From the NCBI GenBank assembly GCA_001579985.1, contig LRSR01013675.1:1-20412 (forward strand): a stretch of 20,412 bases of DNA. The letters run 5' to 3'. Each line of letters begins with the position of its first letter. The stretch's first letter is position 1. The notes under the pieces were generated by a model. The model made no database searches. It had not been told where the DNA came from and saw nothing but the letters and a program-made list of their open reading frames with translations. The position numbers were made by a program, and so were the translations under genes. Shown here in pieces: positions 10,467 to 19,227 of this stretch. The DNA is from Hypsibius dujardini (taxonomy: Eukaryota; Tardigrada; Eutardigrada; Parachela; Hypsibiidae).

Positions 10467-10499
10467 AGCGCCACCTATCGCTTCCGCCATTTTGGAAGC
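10467..10499 (-). promoter_or_regulatory. CTCF-like motif with adjacent YY1/ETS-like motif
   Basis: On the minus strand the segment reads AAAATGGCGGAAGCG, then TAGGTGGCGCT. The second part matches the core of the animal CTCF consensus (AGRKGGCR). The first resembles YY1 (AAnATGGCGG) overlapping an ETS core (GGAAG). These are motif resemblances from known consensus sequences; occupancy is not shown. Confidence 0.4.
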
Positions 10500-10856
10500 T
10501 GTTGAGACTACGCCCGTCTGTGACAAGCGTACGCAACGATCAGTATTAAATGGTGTTGTCTAAATAACGATTTTGAATTTAAAGAAAATCATAATTAAGA
10601 TTAAATCCACCAGCAAAGTTGGTCTGATAAAATATTTATTTTGGTTAAAGGAAAGCCACAATTTCATTATTTACAGCATGATGTTCAATATAATATCCAA
10701 ATAGTTAAAACAAATTTAGTGATTTTAAATAAATATAGATTTCTCTGTTTGTGTTTTTAAATAAAATTCTAGTTTATTTATGGAGATTCAATAGCCGCTT
10801 TTTGGGACATCGGAAGTATCTTTTCAGTATATTAAAACTTTAAAGCGAACACCTAC

Positions 10857-10871
10857 AGCGCCACCTAGCGG
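10857..10871 (-). promoter_or_regulatory. CTCF-like motif, second copy
   Basis: The minus strand reads CCGCTAGGTGGCGCT, one mismatch from the CTCF core consensus CCASYAGRKGGCRS over 14 positions. It lies 390 bp from the first site in the same orientation, between two divergent genes. An alternative is that both are fragments of a dispersed repeat carrying the same 11-bp core. Confidence 0.42.
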
Positions 10872-11828
10872 AAAAGAAGCGGCACGTCCAAAGAGCAATT
10901 CGTTTCCTAAAAAATGTTTTCCTTTTGAATGGCGAAACGATTCGTTGAGAACAACTAAAAGATAAATGGGACAAGGTAATTAAAAACATCATTTGCCTCC
11001 ATAACAAAGAAATTCATGTATATTTTACTATCCTTTAAGATAACTAGTTATCTACTGTAGTTTGATAATTTAACTTTCAAGAAAGGCTGCAGTTCTTGCA
11101 AACTCGTATTTTTGAAGCTCATTTTATATATGAAAGAGGCTTCAAAAATTTCAGTAATGTAGTTTTAATATTAACTTGATACTATAATAATTAAAAATAT
11201 TTAATAATTAATATTATCCCCAGAAAAAGGAGAACCCGAGGATCCGACCACTCAAGTGCTGTTATCCTAGATCCCAACGCCGCCTTAGTGTTGACATTAC
11301 TTTAACAACATTCATCATCGTCTGGTCATGGGAAGTCAAATAAAAGCCTACGCGCAAGCAAGCCAAAAGTTATATTTAGACACAACTTTTTCCAACGCAT
11401 ATTTCCATTTCGGTCATCTCAATCTCCAGTCAACAATTAATGTTCGCTTGCTGGCGAGCGGCGATGAACCCACGATAACATTTTCTCTTTTCATTTCACC
11501 ACTATTACACCATTATTATTATTTACTGATAGAAATTGACTGAATATAATTAATAACGTTCTGCAGGTAAAATATAAGCCAAAGCGCTGATTAATTACGA
11601 TCTAATTTCGATGTAACTGCACATAAAGAAACCGTTGAAAATATGGACAACCTCGCCACAACTAAAAGAGCCATGCAAAAAAAATAAGTAACCTAAATAA
11701 ATCAATGGGCATTAAGGCCAGTTCTACAGTTTTATATATGGATTATATAATTAGCCCTGCGGAGAAACGCAGCGCGTTACAACTACAACTTTTTCTTTCC
11801 GAGAGACAATTATCGACTACAAACCGAA

Positions 11829-11897
11829 CCAATCAGAAATTCGAAAAGCTTAAAGAGCGTTTTTGATTGGCTGGGCGGAGCCGGAAAAAGGGCCAAT
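11829..11897 (+). promoter_or_regulatory. Promoter cluster: three CCAAT boxes and a GC box upstream of the HMG-box gene
   Basis: CCAATCA lies at 11829-11835, an inverted CCAAT (ATTGG) at 11866-11870, and GCCAATCG at 11892-11899. GGGCGG (Sp/KLF type) lies at 11873-11878. The CCAAT boxes are about 27-37 bp apart, near three helical turns, as in NF-Y-driven promoters. Given usual NF-Y distances, transcription should start roughly at 11950-12070. No TATA box is evident. Confidence 0.5.
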
Positions 11898-12049
11898 CGC
11901 CAACGGCAAGCAAATAGCGCACAATTATTCGCCTTTCAGCGTAGAAACAGGCGTACATTTCAAGGGGGAAAGCGCTTAAATGCACTACGTAAAGTGGCCT
12001 ACCAGTTCAGGCGTTTTCCCCTTCGACCGTAACAACAGGCTTTAATCGT

Positions 12050-12792
12050 ACGCGTCGCCATTTTCTCTCTGCGTTGTTTCATTTCCACGAGCCACGCTCA
12101 CGCACACACACTCACGGCGCGAGAGAGAAAGAGAAGAGAGAGGAGTGCAGAGCTTGTGTAAAGTTGTTGTGTCGTCCCCGTCGGTTGAGGCTTGCTCGCC
12201 CTCCTTTCATTCAACTCCAACACACACCAGCCTACATTTTGCCCCCCTTCCTTGCTCCTTCCTTCCTTGTGTGGTGTCTCTCATTTCTCTCGTTTTCCTC
12301 TCGGCGCGTCGTCGTTTCTCTATGTTCTCTCCGTGCGGCGCAGAGGCGCACACACAAGTCTTGTCTGTCTGACAAACTGGCACATTGAGAGGTGAGTCGC
12401 TGTCCTCCTCTGTCTGTGTCTGTCTGTCGGCTGTGAACCTTTCTTTCTTTCTGCGTTTCCTCGTTTCCGTCGTCACACACAGCCAGGCAGCCAGGCAGCG
12501 GGCGAGAGAGACTTTCGTCTTTTTGCTCCGTCGTGCCTGGCTTTCTGCGTGTGTGTGTGTGTGTGTGTATGTGTGTGGTGAATGAGAAGCGCGTTGTCTG
12601 TCTGCGTCCTCTTCTCTCCTCTCTCTCTTCTTGCCTGTCTGTGTCTGTCTGTGGCTTGTCTTTGCGGTTTTGGCCCCCGTAAAAATCGACGAATCTGGTC
12701 TGTTTGGTGTGAATGAACGCAGCGCCAGAGCGCAGGGCAAAAAGATCGAAATTATATTCTCCTCTGTGTGTGTGTGCCTGCTATTTTTCAAG
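12050..12792 (+). promoter_or_regulatory. 5' leader of the HMG-box gene with a 5' UTR intron (12392-12792)
   Basis: Pyrimidine-rich leader. A strong donor AG|GTGAGT occurs at 12392 and an acceptor TTTTTCAAG at 12784-12792, leaving only GGCAA before the ATG at 12798. After splicing, an in-frame TGA (12370-12372) lies 24 nt upstream of that ATG, which fixes the start. The intron contains TCTG runs and a (GT)n tract at about 12548-12577. The true transcription start is not visible; the CGCCATTTTCTCTC at 12055-12068 is a YY1-like sequence of the kind found near starts. Confidence 0.5.
12322..12372 (+). other. Upstream ORF (16 codons) in the leader of the HMG-box gene
   Basis: An ATG at 12322 opens a 16-codon frame ending in TGA at 12370-12372. 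After removal of the leader intron it is in the same frame as the main CDS and stops 24 nt before the main ATG. Such a short gap would be expected to limit re-initiation, so it may damp translation; this is inferred. Confidence 0.4.
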
Positions 12793-12797
12793 GGCAA

Positions 12798-15700
12798 ATG
12801 GATGTTGTCACAAGCAAGGCAGGAGTCTCTAAATCCGCTACCGCAACGGCAGCTTCCTCCTCTCACTCGTCTCACCACGCAGGCCAGGCAGTAGCGTCTC
12901 TTGTTCTGCCTACCGCCAGCATCATACAGCTCCCCCCTCAGTACTATCAAGCCGCGGCGCACCAACAGGCCCCCACCACAGCCACCAGCATGCAGTTCTA
13001 CACACAGAGCGCCGCCATCGCGCACAATCAGGCCGCCAACTCTGACGGCGGCGGAGGCGGCGCGAGCGGCAGCAATAACTCTGCGCCCGTTCAGTTGCAG
13101 CAGCAGCAGGTGAGCGATGCGTCAATTTTAAACGCAACACAATTTTTATACACACGCTCCCAAATTAAAAGGGGGGGGGCATGCAGGAAGATATTGTTGT
13201 CGCGCTCCACTGCGTGATTCCTTGATTGGATGTACTGCCGCTTGATTGGTTGATTGGCTGCGCGCACGCACCCAGCGTAAATCGATTGCTTGATTGACAT
13301 GGTGAGCGTTGATTGAGTGATTAGCTGCGGGGGAACTGGATTCACTTTGTCCTTTATGTTTGGCACCGGTTTCGGTCATTTTAATTTTTGAAAATGTTAT
13401 CATCACTTGGGAATGAAAGTGGGCATGCGGGAAGACGTTTGTTGTCATTTCACTGCGTTGCGTGAACCGTTTGATTGGACGTGCAACGGCTTGATTGATT
13501 TGATTGGCTGCGCGCACGCACCAATTTTAAATCGATTGCTTGATTGAGTGATTACATGATTACTTTGTTTTGTATACATCTTCCCGGCTTCATATTTATC
13601 TCCGGTTTCGATCATTTTAATTTTTGAAACGTGTTTTTATGTCAAGATGGTCAGAATTTTCGGAATTGGTAATTGACTGGCTTGTGTGAAGGTCGCGCAC
13701 AACCGCTTGATTGGCTTGATTGAGATGATAAGCGTTGATTGAGCGATTGGCTGTGCAAGGAAATTAGAAATTTTGTTCGCATAGCTGCCCTTTATATTTA
13801 GCACTGGTTTTAGCAATTTTATTTTTCAAAAGTATTTTTTATTGAGATTGTCACAATTTTCTGTTTTGGTAATTTAGCTGGCTTGACTCGAACGAATGAA
13901 GGTCGTTTGATTGAATGGTTTGCGTCCTGAAAGCGTTCCATTGATTCTGGTGTTTGATTGAACTATTGACTGAGTGAGTAGGCTTAATGTTGATTGCCGA
14001 GATTGATTGATTGATTGCTGAGATTGATTGACGAGAGAGATTGATTGCCGAGATTGATTGACTGATTGGTTGGTTTGATATGAATGAGAAAAAATCGAAA
14101 TGCGAATGGCCAGAATAGCTTGCCGTGATTTTGGCTGTCCAGAGGAGAAATTCGGAGTGATTAAATGTGTTGTTGGCGTGTCGATGGTTTTTGGTAGTAG
14201 GAAAAGACCTAAAATGGTCCGAAAAGCAAACAATCGTTTTCAGCATTGACCTGATAGAAATATTTACTCATATGTAGTGATTGATTACAAGTACATTGTA
14301 ATTTCTTGTTTCAATTTTTTCTATTCTGATTTTTGATTGATAAGTTAAAGAACCTTTTTATTTAAATTAAATTTTCACTGGAGTGGAATTGGAGTACAAT
14401 GCCTTGAAGTTGGGAACTCCACGCGGAATTCCAAATTCCATTGTATCGCCTTTCAGTTCCACTCCAGGGAATTGGAATCGGAGAACATTCCATGTGGAAC
14501 TAGGCGTCTTGGAACTAGAATGACTGCAATTCCATTGCAATACTGGCACTTCAGTTGAATTCCATTCCATTTGTAATTGGATTGGTGGAAATGGAAACAG
14601 CAACCGAAAGTGCGATTCTCGTGTTTGTTGTTTTTAGCATGGTCCACTTTCCTTATTACAGACATACATCAATCCGGCCCTCGCGTATCAGCAGTGGTTC
14701 GGTCTACAGCTCCAGCAGCAGCAGCAGCAACAACAGCAGCAGGATGGCCAAGTCACCTTCGCCACCATCCCCAACAGTTCCGGCGAGGGCGGAAACACGG
14801 TCGCCTTCTCCTACATGGACCCGCAGAGCCACCAGAACGTCGAGTTCCACAACGGATCGGTGCAGATGGCCGCGGATGGGGCGCTCTCCCTGTCCACCCT
14901 CCAGTCCTTTGCCAACTCCCTGCAGCACAGCCAACCGGGTCAGGCATTCATGATCCAGGCGACGCCGGTACAGAACGCCAATGGTCTCACCACCCTCCAG
15001 TACACCACCAATCAAGGCCATGATCAGCATCATGGACATCAGACGCATCAGGTAATCAAACTGACTGACAGACACACATTCGAATGGACAAATAGATAGA
15101 CAGACAGACACTCGAATAGATACATAGACAGACAGCCAGACAGACAGACACTCGAATGGATACGTAGACAGAGAGACAATCGAACGGAAAAACAGGCAGA
15201 CAGACAATCGAATGGACTTACATTCAGGATGACAGACAGAGCTACAAACAGAAAATCGAATAGGCAGGTAAACAGACAGACAGTTTATTGAATGGACAGT
15301 TAGCCAGCCAGACTTACTGTTGAGTGGGCATATAAAAAGACGGAGCAGGTATGTTAACAGCCAGGCAGTCATATGATCATTGTAGACAGTCAGGTCCGAA
15401 CAGACAAAGAATCGAATGGAGGCATAGACAGGCATAAAGAAAGTCGAAACGGACAGACAAACGAACGGATGTGTAGAGAGACAGGGTTGACTAGACAGAA
15501 ACGACTCGATTTGTCGAATATACATCCAGACAGACAATTGAACGGATATGTAGACAAACAGACAGGCAGGAATCAGACTGTAGCATAGTCAGGCAGACTG
15601 ATGAAGAGACAAACAGACACATTGAATAGACAGGTAGACAGAGAGGAACAACGGGATATTGGTCACTAGTCTTTAACTAGTTTTTCATGTCTCTTTAGAA

Positions 15701-17392
15701 TCAGCAGCAGGTGACCACCTCTGCCAAAAGCAAGGGTGCGAGGAAACCCAAGGCAGCTCCCCAAGTTCAGCACGTCCCCCACGTGGAAGTTAAGGCAGCA
15801 AAGCCCCCCAAGCCCAAGGGCTCCCCGAACGCTTACGCGCTCTTCTACAAAGACACCTACGCCAAGCTGCGGGCGGAGAATCCCGAGTGGAAGGCCAGTC
15901 AGATTATGGCCGAGGCCGGGAAGATCTGGAAGGAGATGAACGGAAACGGCCAAGAAGCTTACCGTTCGGTATGTCGCCCCACAGTGAAGCAGTGTAGTTG
16001 ACTTGACTGTCCGCCCTGTTTTGTTCTTAGATGTTATTTTATCCTTGTCTGCTGGTTGTCACTTTGAGTGACTAACTCATGCCTGCCTGTGTCCCTTTTT
16101 GTTGTTGTCTGCCTGTCTGTGTATCTAGTCAGTTTGCTGCCTGCCAGAAATTTGTCATCTTGTTGACAGATCATTTGTTGCCTGCTCTGGTATATGGTCT
16201 GACAGGCACGGAACCGTACCTGTGCCTTACTGTACGGTATGCTTGACCAATGCCTGTGCCTGTTTGTATGACAGGTCTGGCTTTGAGTCTGTATTTCATG
16301 TTTGCCTCAGTGTCTCAAGATGTGATGTCTGCCTGACTTGTCTGTGCCTGTGCCTGTTCGTGTATGTTTGCCTAGAAATGTGATGTCTGCCTGACTGGAC
16401 TTGTCCAAGTGTGTGCCTGTCTGTGTGACTCGATTTTTCTGTCCATCGCCATTATTGTACCGTTTGTCTACCGGCCTCTAGTGAGTGAGTGACACCGTGA
16501 GATGTCTGAAACGCCTTTAACCGTTATCCGTGTCTCTTCAGCGTGCGGAGACACTTAATCAGGCGCATCAGTTGGCTAACGCGGCGGCCAACAAGTCGCA
16601 CAAGAAGCAGAAGAACCAGCAGAAGCGTCCCATGACCGCCTACCAGCTCTTTATCCGGGAGCACTTTGGCCGCAGGCCGCCCGAGGTGGCGCAGATGCAC
16701 GCCAAGGACTTTCTCCTCCAGCTGTCGGTGCAATGGAAGAACCTCGAACCGGCGGAGAAGCAAATGTACCAGGACAAGGCCAAGGTGGAAAAGACCCGCC
16801 GGGAAGCGGAGAACGAGCTGGCCAACGGCCAAGGCCAAGGCAGCAATGTCCTCACTCAGGCGCCCGTTAAACTGGAGTCTGGATCAGTTCCTACTGGTGA
16901 GTGAGGGGAGAAGAAGGCCATTCTGACAATGAGACATATCAGCAGGCAGACATATGCGATCAGATGGACATGTGGGAAGGTAGACATTAAGACAGGCTTG
17001 TGAGCAGGTAAACATTCAGACAGACTGAGGGAGGCAGACATATAACCAGACATGCACTTTGGCGTACCATGCAGACGAGCAGGCAGACATGAATGCGAGG
17101 GGTTATCAGCCAGCTTGTGATCAGACATCAACGTTGAGAAATTACATGATACCGATAGACTAACACAGAGACCCTTGAGTAGGCAACCACACCAGCTGAT
17201 GGACATGAAGGCGCACAGACAGATGGGTAAACTGACACGGATACAGACAGACAGACAGGCAGGCAGGCAGACTTGTCGTCATGTCTCTGAAAGAAATCGG
17301 TGTCTGTAACGGGCACTGACTTTCCCTGTCTGAGCCAGTATGACCGTTCGTTCTCCTCCGTCTTTTCAGGATTCTCCAGCACGTCTTCCTAA
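12798..17392 (+). CDS. Gln-rich nuclear protein with two HMG boxes, five coding exons, 449 aa
   Basis: Join: 12798-13109, 14662-15051, 15699-15968, 16542-16896, 17370-17392 (TAA). Phases 0, 0, 0, 1 agree and total 1350 nt. Donors are GTGAGC, GTAATC, GTATGT and GTGAGT. The first 230 or so residues are low in charge and rich in Gln, Ser, Thr and Ala, with a Gly run, a stretch of four Gln and a stretch of ten Gln (mixed CAG/CAA); this looks like an activation or assembly domain. A basic linker (KSKGARKPKAAP) precedes HMG box 1 (about 273-342, with NAYALFYKDT and KIWKEM), which crosses an exon junction. A Lys/Gln-rich linker (KSHKKQKNQQKRP) leads to box 2 (about 351-418, with TAYQLFIREHF and QWKNLEPAEK). 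HMG boxes bend DNA by minor-groove binding, so a chromatin or transcription role is likely. Box 1 recalls the TOX family, but the two-box layout is unlike TOX; I leave it unnamed. The last exon adds only FSSTSS. Confidence 0.88.
13179..13850. repeat. Degenerate tandem array of 200-245 bp units in intron 1 of the HMG-box gene
   Basis: Landmarks recur in order: GCATGCRGGAAGA (13179, 13423), TTGATTGGCTGCGCGCACGC (about 13251, 13501), and a block ending CATTTTAATTTTTGAAA (about 13374, 13611). A more diverged third unit (about 13655-13830) has GGTTTTAGCAATTTTATTTT. Periods are about 244, 236 and 202 bp. TTGATTG words are scattered in every unit. Confidence 0.65.
13975..14075. repeat. TTGA/GATTGATTG minisatellite
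   Basis: A run of GATTGATTG words separated by CCGA, CTGA and CGAGA spacers lies in intron 1 of the HMG-box gene, just after the larger tandem units and rich in the same TTGATTG word. Confidence 0.7.
14378..14582. repeat. GGAATT/AATTCC-rich segment, possible degenerate foldback element
   Basis: About 200 bp dense in GGAAT, AATTCC and GGAACT words on both strands. The outer parts are weakly inverted copies of each other (TGGAGTGGAATTGGAGT against a diverged AATTCCATTCCATTT). This may be a decayed foldback element or low-complexity DNA. It sits 80 bp before the second coding exon of the HMG-box gene. Confidence 0.4.
15060..15640. repeat. Degenerate CAGA-type repeats filling intron 2 of the HMG-box gene
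   Basis: Repeated GACAGACAGACA blocks are interspersed with TCGAATGGA-type words about every 40-60 bp, so there is a higher-order unit of the form (CAGA)n-TCGAATGGA. It occupies nearly the whole 647-nt intron. Confidence 0.75.
16080..16440. repeat. Degenerate TGCCTGTCTG repeats in intron 3 of the HMG-box gene
   Basis: Many TGCCTGTCTGTG and GATGTCTGCCTGACT words occur, including a near-duplicate around 16320-16340 and 16378-16400. The orientation is opposite to the CAGA repeats in introns 2 and 4 of the same gene. Confidence 0.65.
16920..17275. repeat. Degenerate CAGACA repeats in intron 4 of the HMG-box gene
   Basis: Scattered GCAGACA, CAGACAT and a compact CAGACAGACAGGCAGGCAGGCAG tract (about 17244-17270) lie between the exons ending at 16896 and starting at 17370. 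Confidence 0.65.
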
Positions 17393-18668
17393 TTCGCGAT
17401 AGCTTCGTTCGCGGAGTACGCGACCGACTCGTGTGAATCTCTTCTCCCCTTTTGCCAAAACGATAACGCGACGAGGACGTTTGTCTGTCTGACTGATGGA
17501 CCGAGGCCAGCCGGCAGCGCTTACATGGCACATCACACACACACACACACTTCCCCACCCCGGACACAGACAGGGGGGCGGGGCTAACAGCCAGGAGTAT
17601 TTTATTAATCATCTCACGACGGAGAGACTCTAAAGTTCTCCCAATTTTTCTCTCTCTCTCTCTTCTCTTGTTACACGACCAAAAATGCCTGTTGATTTAA
17701 TCTTCCATCATTATTCATCAGCATCCTACTCCCATCTTACCCCACCCCCACCCCCCACTTGTCATATTACTTGAAGGAGCGGGCAGTTTTATCAGTTTTT
17801 ATTTCAATTTGTTGTTGTTATTATTGTTATTACCTTGATCGGCGGAATCGTCGTTCTAGTTTTTTTCCTCTTCGTGTATCTCTCTTTTCTTTCGTGAAAA
17901 GAGATTGCTGCTGCTTCTCTGCTGTTATTAGTTAGTGGTGGTAGTAGTTACTCAATCTTCTCTCTCTCTTTGTATTGGTCAGTTATATATATATTATATA
18001 TATATATGTTTGTCTGTGTGTGTGTGTGTGTAAGATAGTTTTTCCTTGGCTGCTTTTCTTCTGCGCGATCCGTTTTTTCTTCGCCGGGGACGTGCAGACA
18101 GTGAGAGTGTCGGTTGATTGATTGGTTACTTGGTTGTAGTTGTTTTTGTGTCGATTCGGTTGATCTGACAGTTCCTCCTCCTGCGGGGGCTCTCCCTTTT
18201 TTTGAAGACGGATGTACTGAAGTGAATTGTCCAGAGCTTAAAGGCTTCCTCCTTGTTGTTGGTGACGCAGCCGCATCCTCCGTGACGCACACCTAGGGAT
18301 GGCAGAACTTGACAACTAAGACAAGTCACAGTGAGAAAGTCTTTCGACTACTGTAGCGACGCGATTCTAAGGCGCAGCTGTAGTCACGCTCGGATTTGTC
18401 TCGGCGAGAATTTGCCGGAGCGGGGAAAATCGGGACAGTGCTACCCTACACCGGTGGCTAACGTGAGAGCCTGCTTTTTCAATTGATTGATCTTTTGATT
18501 GAAGATTTGTGCAGATCACTAAGCATGTGGGTCTCAAGTAACGGTAAAAACTTGCACACTGCAACTCAAACAGGACTATTTTTATAGTTCGTTGAGAAAA
18601 TATCTATTGTGTCAGGTGGTTAGCTCGCTGACGAAAAATGTTCTCTAGTACCACACCGGCGAAATAAA
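17393..18668 (+). other. Probable long 3' UTR of the HMG-box gene
   Basis: After the TAA at 17390-17392 there is no further recognisable exon. Simple sequences follow: (CA)n at 17533-17550, CT-rich tracts near 17650 and 17960, and (TA)n joined to (GT)n at about 17985-18031. The first canonical AATAAA on this strand is at 18663-18668, giving a 3' UTR of about 1.28 kb if it is used. The half-copy of the 10206 repeat lies within it at 18349-18374. Earlier non-canonical poly(A) sites cannot be excluded. Confidence 0.35.
18349..18374. repeat. Second copy of the GC-rich 26-bp repeat
   Basis: It matches 10206-10231 at 25 of 26 positions in the same orientation. Similarity stops sharply on both sides, and no inverted partner is present here, unlike the first copy. 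Confidence 0.7.
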
Positions 18669-19227
18669 AATGTTTGTCCATCATAAATATGGGACTGACT
18701 CAAAACAATTATCCATGACTCAAGACCTGTGATTTTAAGTTTTGTTTCCATTTCTTTCCGTGCGAGCCACGGCTAGAAGAAAGGCGAATTCTGCTTCCTA
18801 AGAGTTCAAAGAATTTAATGACAATCTAACAGTATACTTGTGCAATCATAGAAATGAACACTTTTTTCACTGAGAGAGAGCTCATAAAGCATAATGAAAA
18901 TGTGCCATCACAAAACGTATGGAAAAGAACACGTGCACTTGTTTTTCCAACAGCCCATACGCATAGGAATGAACGACTCTCTCTGGTATTGCGGTTCTAA
19001 AAAGAAACTTCACTTTTTCTAAAAGCTCATTCAAAATGATGAAGCGCCACAATTGTTCTGTGTAATGATATTATTTAATGCCAAACAACGGCTAATGATT
19101 TCTCCGTACCTCTCACACATATATTGGCAGGTAATTCTGAACACTCTCACCATCGAATATCCCCTGGCGGAATCATCGGTCTCTTCCCTGTGTGTGTGTG
19201 TGTGTTGATTGAAGCTCCAGATTCACC
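18669..19227. other. Intergenic DNA upstream of the lipocalin-like gene
   Basis: No exon is recognised. A (GT)n tract lies at 19190-19206 just before the start codon context. A CAGGTAATT at about 19129 and a CTCCAG at 19215-19220 could be splice sites of a 5' UTR intron, but this is speculative. No TATA box is clear. Confidence 0.4.

Larger units (their letters stand above)
10271..11780. other. AT-rich intergenic DNA between divergent genes; two CTCF-like sites
   Basis: No exon is recognised. The region is AT-rich apart from two GC-rich islands around 10465-10500 and 10855-10880 that hold the CTCF-like motifs listed separately. A GC-richer patch after a CCCCAG at about 11222 looks like an acceptor followed by coding-like sequence, but no frame there can be tied to a gene. 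Confidence 0.45.

Noticed and set aside
11222-11330. Acceptor-like CCCCAG followed by GC-richer sequence, a possible stray exon
   Set aside because: All three frames stop soon and none connects in phase with a neighbouring gene. There is not enough to call an exon.
12207-13025. 272-codon minus-strand open frame
   Set aside because: Antisense to the leader and first coding exon of the HMG-box gene. Its composition follows the CT-rich leader and it has no recognisable domain.
13200-14075. CAATCAA/TTGATTG words as multiple functional CCAAT boxes
   Set aside because: They are part of a repetitive intronic array; density reflects repetition and gives no evidence of promoter function.
14704-15537. 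277-codon minus-strand open frame
   Set aside because: Antisense shadow of the poly-Gln exon plus the CAGA repeats of the next intron.
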